From assembly GCF_047302405.1 (NCBI RefSeq), contig NZ_CP154853.1, positions 1,426,001-1,490,000 on the forward strand: DNA of 64,000 nt, given 5' to 3'. A program made the translations under genes and the position numbers. The DNA comes from Alkalihalobacillus sp047302405 (GTDB lineage: Bacteria > Bacillota > Bacilli > Bacillales > Bacillaceae_D). Below are positions 22,692 through 31,331 of this stretch, one piece after another (position 1 is the first letter of the stretch; every line of letters begins with the position of its first letter). Under the pieces are notes generated by a model that was not told the origin of the DNA, did no database searches, and was given only the letters and a program-made list of their open reading frames with translations.

Positions 22692-23831
22692 GTGCATTTT
22701 GAACTAACGAAGGAACAAACGATGATTAAGAAATTGATTCGAGATTTTGCTGAGAATGAAGTAGCTCCAGAGGCGGATGAAAGGGATCGAACAGGGGAGT
22801 TTCCTCTACCGATTTATAAAAAATTAGCCAAACTAGGGCTAATGGGCTTACCCTTTCCAGAAAAGTATGGTGGTGCCGAAGCTGACACGATCAGCTTTGC
22901 GATTGTTGTTGAAGAGTTAAGTCGGGTATGTGGCTCAACTGGAATAACATACTCAGCCCATATTTCACTTGGGGGAGCACCATTGTATTTATTTGGAACA
23001 GAAGCACAAAAACAAAAGTACTTAACACCACTTTGTACCGGTGAATATTTAGGGGCGTTTGGTTTAACGGAGCCGAATGCTGGTTCTGATGCGGGTGGAA
23101 CACAAACGAAGGCCGAACGAAAAGGGGATCATTGGGAAATCACAGGGACAAAATGTTTTATTACAAATGCAAGCTTTGCTAAAAATCTTGCTTTGACTGC
23201 GGTTACTGATAAATCTAAGGGGATAAACGGGATAAGTGCTTTTATCGTACCAACGAATGATCCTGGGTTTAAAATTTATGATCAATATGAAAAATTAGGG
23301 CTTCATTCATCCAATACGACTGAACTAGTACTTGAAAATGTAAGCGTTACCAATGGAGATTTATTAGGTGTGGAAGGCAATGGTTTCAAGCAGTTTCTTG
23401 CGACTTTGGACGGGGGAAGAATTGGAATAGGGGCCATGGCTGTTGGAATTGCTCAAGGTGCTTATGAGAAATCGTTACAATATGCAAAGGAAAGAAAACA
23501 GTTTGGCCAAAGTCTTTCTCAATTTCAGGCCATTCAATTCAAGTTGGCTGATATGGCCATGAATATTGAATTAGCACGAAATATGGTCTTTAAAGCGGCT
23601 TGGTTAAAAGATCAAGGGAAAAAGTTTAAAAAAGAAGCCGCGATGGCGAAGTTATATGCTTCCGAGATATGTATGAAGGTTTGTGACCAAGCGATTCAAA
23701 TTCATGGTGGTTATGGTTATATGAAGGAATACCAAGTTGAACGTTTTTTCCGGGATGCGAAATTACTTGAAATAGGTGAAGGGACGTCTGAAGTTCAACG
23801 GATGGTCATTGCTCGTGAAATTGGTTGTTAA
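22692..23831 (+). CDS. yngJ: Acyl-CoA dehydrogenase of the leucine/isovalerate operon
   Basis: A 379-residue FAD-dependent acyl-CoA dehydrogenase starting at GTG 22692, with GAAAGGG about 10 nt upstream. FAD- and substrate-binding signatures are present: FGLTEPNAGSDAGGTQTKA, WEITGTKCFITNAS, RKQFGQSLSQFQAIQFKLADM and QIHGGYGYMKEYQVERFFRDAK. Position in front of a carboxylase and HMG-CoA lyase suggests isovaleryl-CoA as substrate. However, the canonical catalytic Glu is present in IGEGTSE, whereas typical isovaleryl-CoA dehydrogenases carry Ala or Gly there. A short-chain or branched specificity other than isovaleryl is therefore possible. Confidence 0.88.
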   Translation: MHFELTKEQTMIKKLIRDFAENEVAPEADERDRTGEFPLPIYKKLAKLGLMGLPFPEKYGGAEADTISFAIVVEELSRVCGSTGITYSAHISLGGAPLYLFGTEAQKQKYLTPLCTGEYLGAFGLTEPNAGSDAGGTQTKAERKGDHWEITGTKCFITNASFAKNLALTAVTDKSKGINGISAFIVPTNDPGFKIYDQYEKLGLHSSNTTELVLENVSVTNGDLLGVEGNGFKQFLATLDGGRIGIGAMAVGIAQGAYEKSLQYAKERKQFGQSLSQFQAIQFKLADMAMNIELARNMVFKAAWLKDQGKKFKKEAAMAKLYASEICMKVCDQAIQIHGGYGYMKEYQVERFFRDAKLLEIGEGTSEVQRMVIAREIGC

Positions 23832-23874
23832 ATGAGGTGAAAAAATAACAGACTCTAATAAAAAGGAGACTTTT

Positions 23875-25218
23875 ATGTTTCAAAAAATATTAATTGCGAA
23901 CCGCGGTGAAATAGCCTCTAGAATTATAAGAACTTGTAAAAAGTTATCCATCCAAACGGTTGCTGTTTATTCGGAGGCAGATAGCAATTCTCCATTTGTA
24001 AAAGAAGCAGATGAAGCGTATTTATTAGGTGGGCCTCGTGTATCTGAAAGTTATTTAAACATCGATAAAATCATAGAAATAGCTAAGAAAACTAATGTAA
24101 GTGCTATTCATCCTGGCTATGGTCTTTTATCAGAAAATGCTGAATTTGTCGAAAGGTGTGAAGCAGAGAAACTTGTTTTTATTGGTCCCACAGCGGATGT
24201 AATAAAAAAAATGGGTAGCAAAATTGAAGCACGAAAGCAGATGATAAAAGCAGGTGTTCCGATTGTTCCAGGTATCGAACATCCTTTAACAGATGTAAAG
24301 GAAGCTCTTTTAGTGGCAGAGGAAATAGAGTACCCCGTTATGTTAAAAGCTTCAGCAGGCGGTGGAGGTATTGGGATGCAACTGGCTCATGATCCATCAG
24401 AGCTTGAAAAAGCATTTGCTGGCAATCAAAAAAGAGCCCTCAGCTTTTTTGGAGAAGGTTCGATGTATATGGAAAAATACATTCATAATCCACGTCATAT
24501 CGAAGTACAAATTTTGGCGGATAAAAGCGGAGAAACGATTTATTTATGGGAGCGTGAGTGCTCGATTCAACGAAGGCATCAGAAAGTGATTGAAGAAGCT
24601 CCATCTGTTTTCTTAACGAAAGAAACACGAAAGAAAATGGGAGAAGCTGCCGTCAAAGCAGCTAGGGCGATCGGTTATGAAAATGCTGGAACGATTGAGT
24701 TTATCGTTGATGAACAACAAAACTATTATTTTCTTGAAATGAATACGAGATTACAAGTTGAACATCCAGTGACAGAGGAAATTACAAAGCTTGATTTAGT
24801 AGAAGCTCAAATTGATATTGCCCAAGGAGAACCGATTATTTTGAAGCAAGAAGATATTTTAAATAATGGTCATGCGATAGAAGCACGTATTTATGCAGAA
24901 GACCCAAAAACCTTTTACCCTTCACCTGGTACAATTACAACTTTAAATCGACCTGAAGGAGAAGGAATTCGACATGAGATGGCAGTGGAAGAAGGCTCGG
25001 CTGTCACGCCTTTTTATGATCCGATGATTGCCAAATTAATCGTCCATGCCGACACACGGGAGCAAGCGATCAAAAAAATGGTCAACGCTTTAAAAGAATA
25101 CAAAATTGAAGGAATTAAAACAAATATCCCTTTGTTAATTGAGATTTTTCAGCATGAAGCCTTTCAAAAAGGAGATACAACGACAGATTTTCTGAACCGA
25201 TATATAACCGTTTCTTAA
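23875..25218 (+). CDS. yngH: Biotin carboxylase subunit of acyl-CoA carboxylase
   Basis: A 447-residue biotin carboxylase. Its ATP-grasp features are KILIANRGEIASRIIRTCK at the N-terminus, MLKASAGGGGIGMQ, RECSIQRRHQKVIEEAPS, FLEMNTRLQVEHPVTE and HAIEARIYAEDP. It carries no fused biotinyl domain; that is the next gene. AAAAAGGAG precedes the ATG. In this context it should carboxylate biotin for methylcrotonyl-CoA carboxylase (leucine degradation) and not for fatty-acid synthesis, because the partner carboxyltransferase downstream is the single-chain MCC/PCC type. Confidence 0.92.
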   Translation: MFQKILIANRGEIASRIIRTCKKLSIQTVAVYSEADSNSPFVKEADEAYLLGGPRVSESYLNIDKIIEIAKKTNVSAIHPGYGLLSENAEFVERCEAEKLVFIGPTADVIKKMGSKIEARKQMIKAGVPIVPGIEHPLTDVKEALLVAEEIEYPVMLKASAGGGGIGMQLAHDPSELEKAFAGNQKRALSFFGEGSMYMEKYIHNPRHIEVQILADKSGETIYLWERECSIQRRHQKVIEEAPSVFLTKETRKKMGEAAVKAARAIGYENAGTIEFIVDEQQNYYFLEMNTRLQVEHPVTEEITKLDLVEAQIDIAQGEPIILKQEDILNNGHAIEARIYAEDPKTFYPSPGTITTLNRPEGEGIRHEMAVEEGSAVTPFYDPMIAKLIVHADTREQAIKKMVNALKEYKIEGIKTNIPLLIEIFQHEAFQKGDTTTDFLNRYITVS

Positions 25219-25240
25219 CTTGATAGGAGGAAAATAACAA

Positions 25241-25453
25241 ATGGCACAAGTTAAAGCAAGTATGGCAGGGAATGTTTGGAAGCTACTCGTAAAAAAAGGA
25301 GACTCAGTTGAGGTTGGTCAAGAAGTCGCCATTTTAGAATCGATGAAAATGGAAATCCCGATTACCGCAGAAATAGCAGCCGTTGTAAAAGAAGTGAAAA
25401 CAAGTGAAGGTGAATTTATAAACGAAGGAGATGTCATTTTAGAATTGGAATAA
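25241..25453 (+). CDS. yngHB: Biotinyl carrier protein of acyl-CoA carboxylase
   Basis: A 70-residue stand-alone biotinyl domain with the biotinylation site Lys36 in ESMKMEIP. The paired MAGNVWKLLVKKGDSVEVGQ and SEGEFINEGDVILELE halves give the expected beta-barrel. It follows the biotin carboxylase by 22 bp and precedes the HMG-CoA lyase by 23 bp. The same arrangement of short carrier and separate carboxylase occurs in the yng operon of B. subtilis. Confidence 0.92.
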   Translation: MAQVKASMAGNVWKLLVKKGDSVEVGQEVAILESMKMEIPITAEIAAVVKEVKTSEGEFINEGDVILELE

Positions 25454-25476
25454 ACGAAGCAAGAGGATGTGATTTT

Positions 25477-26370
25477 GTGAAGTGGATGAAGGAAATCACG
25501 CTGAAGGAAGTTGGGCCACGTGACGGCTTGCAAAATGAAAAAAAGTGGGTTGCGACAGAAGATAAGATCGCCTGGATTGATAGATTATCAGAAAGCGGCT
25601 TAAAGTCGATTGAAGTGACTTCTTTTGTCCCACCTAAATGGATTCCAGCTCTAAGAGATTCCTATGAAGTGGCGACACAAATAAAGCGTGTTAAAGGCGT
25701 GACTTATTCAGCTCTCGTTCCAAATCAAAGAGGTTTAGAAAATGCGCTAAAAGCTAAAATCGATGAAATAGCGGTATTTATGTCAGCTAGTGAAACCCAT
25801 AACCAAAAAAATATTGCGAAGTCGATTGATGAGACCTTTCCCATTTTAAATGAAGTGGTTCAAAACGCCCTCGCTGCTGGTAAAAAAACAAGAGGATATA
25901 TCTCGACGGTTTTTGGCTGCCCTTATGAAGGAAAGATCGATTTGGATCAAGTGATCAAAGTGTCGGAAGCGTTATTAGAAAGTGGAGTTGATGAGCTTTC
26001 ACTCGGCGATACAATCGGGATTGCGAACCCTAAGCAGGTGGAGGATGTTTTGAATGTTTTATTAAAAAGGTTTCCGCGAGAGAAATTAGCCTTACATTTT
26101 CATAATACGCGTGGTTTAGGGTTAGCTAATGTTGTCGTCGCGATTGATAGTGGCATTACTACCTTTGATTGCTCAACCGCTGGAATAGGTGGGTGTCCAT
26201 ATGCACCAGGTGCTTCGGGCAATGTTGCAACCGACGATTTATTGTATATGCTCGAGCAGATCGGAGTTGAGACAGGGATCAGCTTAGAAAAAATCATCGC
26301 AGCGGCTCAATTTATTGAAAGGAAGTTGGGGCGTCCTTTACCTAGTTATAGTTTACAAATGAATAGATAA
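25477..26370 (+). CDS. yngG: Hydroxymethylglutaryl-CoA lyase
   Basis: A 297-residue TIM-barrel lyase that splits HMG-CoA to acetoacetate and acetyl-CoA. Visible active-site elements are TLKEVGPRDGLQNE (metal-binding Asp, substrate Arg), GYISTVFGCPYEG, HFHNTRGLGLANV (metal-binding His pair) and GGCPYAPGASGNVATDD with the catalytic Cys. The start is GTG 25477, 9 nt after AGAGGA. It fixes the pathway as leucine/isovalerate breakdown and not propionate carboxylation. Confidence 0.93.
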   Translation: MKWMKEITLKEVGPRDGLQNEKKWVATEDKIAWIDRLSESGLKSIEVTSFVPPKWIPALRDSYEVATQIKRVKGVTYSALVPNQRGLENALKAKIDEIAVFMSASETHNQKNIAKSIDETFPILNEVVQNALAAGKKTRGYISTVFGCPYEGKIDLDQVIKVSEALLESGVDELSLGDTIGIANPKQVEDVLNVLLKRFPREKLALHFHNTRGLGLANVVVAIDSGITTFDCSTAGIGGCPYAPGASGNVATDDLLYMLEQIGVETGISLEKIIAAAQFIERKLGRPLPSYSLQMNR

Positions 26371-26413
26371 AAAGATTTTTTAGCTAAAGTTTGCTTGATG
26401 AGGAGGAAGGCGT

Positions 26414-27958
26414 ATGTCATTAAACACTGAAAAACTCCAACAAGAATTACAAACTAGAATTGAATCTCTTCAAAAAGGTGGGGCGGTTAAGTATCACGAA
26501 AGCAATGCAAAAAAAAGTAAATTATTTGTTAGAGAACGACTGAATCTTTTATTTGATCAAGATTCGTTTGTAGAAGATGGTTTATTTGCTAATTGTGAGT
26601 CAGAGGGGTTGGCTGCGGATGGAGTCGTAACAGGCACTGGGAAAATTGAAGGTCAAACGGTATGCGTGATGGCGAATGATTCGACTATTAAAGCAGGTTC
26701 GTGGGGGGCAAGAACGGTTGAAAAAATGATTCGAATTCAAGAAACCGCTGAAAAATTAAATGTCCCGATCTTTTATTTAGTCGATTCGGCTGGAGCACGT
26801 ATTACCGATCAAGTTGAAATGTTTCCGGGGAGACGAGGAGCAGGACGAATATTCTATAATCAAATAAAATTATCTGGGCGAGTTCCGCAAGTTTGTTTGT
26901 TATTTGGACCTTCAGCAGCTGGTGGAGCTTATATTCCCGCCTTTTGTGATATTGTCATCATGGTTGATCAAAATGCTTCAATGTATTTAGGTTCACCAAG
27001 AATGGCGGAGATGGTTATTGGCGAGAAAGTCACATTAGAGGAAATGGGTGGGGCGAGAATGCATTGCTCGGTTTCCGGTTGTGGTGATATATTGGCAGCG
27101 AATGAACAAGAAGCCATTGCTCTTGGGCGTCAATACCTTTCCTATTTTCCGGCCAATTATTCCAAACGTCCAGCGATAAGTAAGGCGATGGAGCCGAAGA
27201 GTTTTGAAAAGACCATTGAAGATATTATCCCGGCAAATCAGAACATGCCTTTTAATATGTACGAGTTAATTGAGCGAGTTGTTGATGAGGATTCCTTTTT
27301 TGAGATTAAGAAGTTATTTGCAGCAGAAATTATTACCGGTGTCGCGAGACTGAATGGACGTTCAGTCGGTATCGTTGCCAATCAACCACGTGTTAAAGGT
27401 GGGGTGCTTTTCCCAGACTCGGCTGATAAAGTAACCAAATTTGTGAATTTATGTGATGCTTATCATATTCCTTTGCTTTTCTTAACAGATGTCCCAGGAT
27501 TTATGATTGGAACAAAGGTTGAGCAAGCTGGAATCATTCGTCACGGAGCCAAAATGGTTGCGGCGATTTCAGAAGCGACGGTTCCAAAAATTTCGATCAT
27601 TGTTCGTAAGGCCTATGGGGCGGGACTGTATGCGATGTGTGGTCCTGCATTCGAACCAGATTGCTGCCTTGCTCTACCTAGTGCCCAAATTGCGGTAATG
27701 GGACCAGAAGCTGCGGTCAATGCTGTTTATGCCAAAAAAATTAGTGAGCTTCCAGAGGAACAAAGGGCGGCTTTTATTGAAGAAAAACGAGCTGAATATA
27801 AAGCGGACATTGATGTGTATCGATTAGCATCAGAAATGGTGATTGACGGAATCATTCATGGAAACGAATTAAGACAAGAACTTGTCAAAAGATACGAGCT
27901 CTATCAATCTAAGCACATTGATTTTACGAATCGTAAGCACCCTGTTTATCCTGTTTAA
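26414..27958 (+). CDS. yngE: Acyl-CoA carboxylase carboxyltransferase subunit, probably methylcrotonyl-CoA
   Basis: A 514-residue carboxyltransferase with both crotonase-like halves. Features include GSWGARTVEKMIRIQETAEKLNVPIFYLVDSAGARI, GPSAAGGAYIPAFCDIVIMV, GSPRMAEMVIGE and FLTDVPGFMIGTKVEQAGIIRHGAKMVAAIS. The SVSGCGD stretch and overall length fit the MccB/PccB class. With the adjacent HMG-CoA lyase the substrate should be 3-methylcrotonyl-CoA. GAGGAGGAAGG precedes the ATG. The next gene follows by 29 bp. Confidence 0.9.
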   Translation: MSLNTEKLQQELQTRIESLQKGGAVKYHESNAKKSKLFVRERLNLLFDQDSFVEDGLFANCESEGLAADGVVTGTGKIEGQTVCVMANDSTIKAGSWGARTVEKMIRIQETAEKLNVPIFYLVDSAGARITDQVEMFPGRRGAGRIFYNQIKLSGRVPQVCLLFGPSAAGGAYIPAFCDIVIMVDQNASMYLGSPRMAEMVIGEKVTLEEMGGARMHCSVSGCGDILAANEQEAIALGRQYLSYFPANYSKRPAISKAMEPKSFEKTIEDIIPANQNMPFNMYELIERVVDEDSFFEIKKLFAAEIITGVARLNGRSVGIVANQPRVKGGVLFPDSADKVTKFVNLCDAYHIPLLFLTDVPGFMIGTKVEQAGIIRHGAKMVAAISEATVPKISIIVRKAYGAGLYAMCGPAFEPDCCLALPSAQIAVMGPEAAVNAVYAKKISELPEEQRAAFIEEKRAEYKADIDVYRLASEMVIDGIIHGNELRQELVKRYELYQSKHIDFTNRKHPVYPV

Positions 27959-27987
27959 TTCAGGGTAAAAGAAGGAGGTTTTAGTCT

Positions 27988-29163
27988 ATGAAATCAGTCA
28001 TTGTCAGTGGGGCAAGGACACCGTTTGGGAAATTTGGTGGCCATTTAAGCTCATTATCAGCCGTAGAATTAGGCGGAATTGCGATTAAAGAAGCGGTTAG
28101 TCGAGCGAGTCTTAAAAACGATCAGGTTGATGAAGTGATTTTTGGCCATGTCCTTCAAGCTGGGCAAGGACAAATCACTTCAAGACAAGCGGCCAGGGCA
28201 GCTGGGTTACCCTGGCACGTAAAAACAGAGACGATTAATAAAGTATGTGCCTCAGGTTTGAGAGCGGTTTCATTAGCCGATCAGCTCATCCGTGTAGGTG
28301 ATGAAAAAATTATCGTTGCCGGAGGGATGGAATCGATGTCAAACACCCCCTATGTGCTGCCAAAGGCAAGGTGGGGCGCACGAATGGGGGATGCTTCCCT
28401 AGTTGATCTGATGATTCATGATGGCTTATCTTGTAGTTTTACAGGTGTTCATATGGGGCATTATGGAAATGAAACAGCGGCTCTACTAGAAATATCGCGT
28501 GATGAACAGGATAAGTGGGCTTATAGAAGCCACAAGCGAGCTGTTAAAGCGATCGAATCAGGACGATTAGCAGAAGAAATTGTCCCGGTGCAAATCCAAC
28601 CTCGCAAGGGAGAACCGATTCTAATCGAGAAGGATGAAGCACCGCGAGCAAAGGCAAGTTTAGAAGCTTTATCCGCTTTAAAGCCAATTTTTGGTCAGGG
28701 TGGAACGATTACGGCTGGAAATGCACCAGGTGTCAACGATGGGGCAGCAGCCCTTGTTTTAATGAATGAAGAAGAGGCTCATAATCAAGGGATAGAACCG
28801 TTAGCAACAATTCTTGCGCATGCTGAGGTTGCTACACAAGCAAAAGATTTCCCACAAACACCAGGTTTAGTGATCGAGAAACTTCTTGAGAAAACTGGAA
28901 AAAAGGTAAGTGATATTACGTTGTTTGAAATTAATGAAGCCTTTGCCGCCGTTGCACTTGCTAGTAATAAAATAGCTGACTTAAGCCCTGATAAGGTTAA
29001 TGTAAATGGTGGGGCAGTCGCCCTTGGTCATCCAATTGGAGCTAGTGGAGCCCGAATTTTATTAACACTCGCTTATGAACTCAAACGAAGAGGAGGAGGA
29101 ATAGGGATTGCCGCCATTTGTAGTGGTGGTGGTCAAGGGGACGCTATGATGATCGAAGTTTAA
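27988..29163 (+). CDS. Acetyl-CoA C-acetyltransferase (thiolase)
   Basis: A 391-residue thiolase with the nucleophilic Cys87 (NKVCASGLRAV), the acid/base His of NGGAVALGHPIGASGAR and the second Cys of CSGGGQGDAM. As last gene of the operon it would turn acetoacetyl-CoA, derived from the acetoacetate made by the lyase, into two acetyl-CoA. A CoA-transferase or acetoacetyl-CoA synthetase needed for that is not in the window. AAGGAGG precedes the ATG and a strong terminator follows. Confidence 0.92.
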   Translation: MKSVIVSGARTPFGKFGGHLSSLSAVELGGIAIKEAVSRASLKNDQVDEVIFGHVLQAGQGQITSRQAARAAGLPWHVKTETINKVCASGLRAVSLADQLIRVGDEKIIVAGGMESMSNTPYVLPKARWGARMGDASLVDLMIHDGLSCSFTGVHMGHYGNETAALLEISRDEQDKWAYRSHKRAVKAIESGRLAEEIVPVQIQPRKGEPILIEKDEAPRAKASLEALSALKPIFGQGGTITAGNAPGVNDGAAALVLMNEEEAHNQGIEPLATILAHAEVATQAKDFPQTPGLVIEKLLEKTGKKVSDITLFEINEAFAAVALASNKIADLSPDKVNVNGGAVALGHPIGASGARILLTLAYELKRRGGGIGIAAICSGGGQGDAMMIEV

Positions 29164-29216
29164 GTGAGCTTTATCAAACATACATTTTCTTTCTAATCAA
29201 AGTAGACTGTAGACAA

Positions 29217-29256
29217 AATGCCTGTGAGGAACTGTATCTCACAGGCATTTTTATTT
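29217..29256 (+). terminator. Rho-independent terminator of the acyl-CoA operon
   Basis: AATGCCTGTGAG and CTCACAGGCATT form a perfect 12-bp stem followed by TTTATTTT. Confidence 0.92.
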
Positions 29257-29415
29257 TGGCTCATTTTTTCAAGTTTATGGCAGCGAAAAAAGCATTGATT
29301 GCATTGAATTTTTTTGAATAAAAAAATGAATGGAGAAAAAACCCAAAAATATTGATACATCAACGTTTTTGAGTTTATCTGTTGCATAACAATAAAATGC
29401 TTTAATATCAATAAT

Positions 29416-29472
29416 AAAACTATTTTTAAGAAAACTATTCACAAACAATTTAATCTGTTATATAATAGTTTT
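29416..29472 (+). promoter_or_regulatory. aceA promoter bracketed by inverted repeats
   Basis: TTCACA (29438-29443), 17 nt and TATAAT (29461-29466) make a good sigma-A promoter. AAAACTATT occurs at 29416-29424 and again at 29431-29439, touching the -35. Its exact inverse AATAGTTTT is at 29464-29472, overlapping the -10. A regulator bound to the pair would block the promoter. The remaining 29257-29415 shows nothing else; the leader from 29473 to 29616 is untranslated. Confidence 0.65.
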
Positions 29473-29616
29473 AACAAGTTAGGAAGGGGTGTCACACTTC
29501 TTTAATAAATGTAAATAATGGTAAATGTTTGACGCTTATTTTGATGAAGTTCTGTTTTAAAAATACTTAAGAAACAAAAAATGAAATCAAAAACGAGGAG
29601 AAAGGCGTGGGGAAAC

Positions 29617-30900
29617 ATGGATCATAATCGACAATTAAAAGCATTGCAGGAGACGTGGCAAAATGAGAGTCGCTGGAATGGAATTACAAGACCTTATTCA
29701 GCTGAAGAGGTATTGAAATTAAGAGGTTCCGTACAAATTGAATATACATTGGCCGAAAGAGGGGCTAAAAGACTTTGGGAATCGCTGAATGAAGAGGATT
29801 ATATTCATGCGCTTGGGGCCCTAACTGGAAACCAAGCCGTTCAACAAGTAAAAGCGGGCTTAAAGGCCATTTATTTAAGTGGTTGGCAAGTAGCAGCAGA
29901 TGCTAATTTATCTGGACAGATGTATCCGGATCAAAGCTTATATCCAGCAAATAGTGTCCCATCTGTTGTGAAAAGAATTAATCAAGCTTTGCAACGAGCC
30001 GATCAAATTGAACATATGGAAGGTAAAAATGATACAGACTGGTTTGCTCCAATTGTCGCTGATGCGGAAGCTGGATTCGGTGGTCAACTAAATGTCTTTG
30101 AATTAATGAAAGGCATGATAGAGGCAGGAGCAGCCGGCGTTCACTTTGAAGACCAACTTGCTTCAGAGAAAAAATGTGGTCACCTCGGTGGGAAAGTGTT
30201 ATTGCCGACGCAACAAGCGATTAAAAACTTAATCTCAGCACGATTAGCAGCAGACGTATTAGATGTTCCAACCGTATTGATTGCTCGCACAGATGCGAAT
30301 GCAGCTGACTTAATTACTAGTAATATTGATCCTTATGATGCACCATTTATGACAGATGAACGTACTCCAGAAGGCTTTTACCGAACAACACCAGGGATTG
30401 ATCAAGCGATTGCAAGAGGGCTTGCTTATGCTCCATATGCCGATTTAATTTGGTGCGAAACAGCAGAACCGAATCTAGAGGAAGCAAAAGCGTTCGCTGA
30501 TGCTATACATGCTCAGTACCCAGATAAATTGCTTGCCTACAATTGTTCACCATCGTTTAATTGGAAAGCAAAACTTGATGATGAGACGATTGAAAAATAT
30601 CAAAGAGAACTTGGAACGATGGGATATAAATTCCAATTTGTAACACTTGCAGGTTTCCATGCATTAAATCATAGCATGTTTGAACTTGCACGAGGTTATA
30701 AGGAACATGGCATGGCCGCTTATTCAAAACTACAACAAGAAGAATTTGCGAGTGAAAAATATGGTTATACAGCTACAAGGCACCAAAGAGAAGTTGGCAC
30801 CGGTTATTTTGATGAAGTGTCTCAAATCATTACGGGGGGAACTTCTTCTACAACCGCAATGAAAAACTCAACGGAAACAGAACAGTTTATTTCAAGCTGA
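29617..30900 (+). CDS. aceA: Isocitrate lyase
   Basis: A 427-residue isocitrate lyase, first enzyme of the glyoxylate shunt. The active-site loop is SEKKCGHLGGKVL with the catalytic Cys. VADAEAGFGGQLNVFEL, IARTDANAADLI and NCSPSFNWKAKL complete the site. I start at ATG 29617 because homologues begin with the equivalent of MDHNRQLKALQETW; a 12-codon extension to ATG 29581 is open but has no signal. The promoter at 29416-29472 serves it. The lyase domain is distinct from the shorter methylisocitrate lyase at 9.6 kb. Confidence 0.95.
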   Translation: MDHNRQLKALQETWQNESRWNGITRPYSAEEVLKLRGSVQIEYTLAERGAKRLWESLNEEDYIHALGALTGNQAVQQVKAGLKAIYLSGWQVAADANLSGQMYPDQSLYPANSVPSVVKRINQALQRADQIEHMEGKNDTDWFAPIVADAEAGFGGQLNVFELMKGMIEAGAAGVHFEDQLASEKKCGHLGGKVLLPTQQAIKNLISARLAADVLDVPTVLIARTDANAADLITSNIDPYDAPFMTDERTPEGFYRTTPGIDQAIARGLAYAPYADLIWCETAEPNLEEAKAFADAIHAQYPDKLLAYNCSPSFNWKAKLDDETIEKYQRELGTMGYKFQFVTLAGFHALNHSMFELARGYKEHGMAAYSKLQQEEFASEKYGYTATRHQREVGTGYFDEVSQIITGGTSSTTAMKNSTETEQFISS

Positions 30901-31059
30901 AAGAAGTAATCCCTTCAAATCTCCGAGAAGTGGAGGAGGGCAAGTGTGATAGACGCTTAGTCTTTATTTAGAAGGAATGCTTCATCTAGTTAGATTGGTT
31001 AAAAGCCAATGTGATGGAAAATTCATTTTATTTATTATCAAAAATAGGGAGGGTTTATT

Positions 31060-31182
31060 ATGAAAACGACAACAACTAAAACAAGTATGATCATTTGTGC
31101 GGATTGTGGGCACCCAGTTAAGACACCAACAGATACGTATATGACAAAATGTGACCATTGTTTAAGAAAAGAAACAGAATAA
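31060..31182 (+). CDS. Small zinc-ribbon protein, 40 aa
   Basis: ATG 31060 follows AGGGAGGG at ideal spacing and the frame runs 40 codons to TAA. Two pairs of cysteines (CADCG and CDHC, 21 residues apart) form a likely zinc ribbon, preceded by a Thr/Lys-rich start. It recalls the very small YhfH-type zinc-ribbon proteins of Bacillus, but I cannot assign it firmly. It lies between aceA and the malate synthase gene, with a terminator after it, and could be co-transcribed with aceA. The 150 bp between aceA and this gene holds no other convincing frame. Confidence 0.65.
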   Translation: MKTTTTKTSMIICADCGHPVKTPTDTYMTKCDHCLRKETE

Positions 31183-31270
31183 ATTCTACCCTATTTTAAA
31201 ACGTTCACTTCTCGGTCATAGAACGATTTCTCGGAAATAAAGACGGAATATTGCGAATTATATTTAGGCA

Positions 31271-31308
31271 AGAAGGGTTGAATGTCTTGAACAACCCTTC
31301 TTTTTTTA
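31271..31308 (+). terminator. Rho-independent terminator
   Basis: AGAAGGGTTG (31271-31280) and CAACCCTTCT (31292-31301) form a perfect 10-bp stem with seven T. It separates the aceA unit from malate synthase, whose start is only 24 bp further on, so read-through may be regulated. Confidence 0.85.
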
Positions 31309-31331
31309 AAAGTGTTGGGAGGTATGACTAA

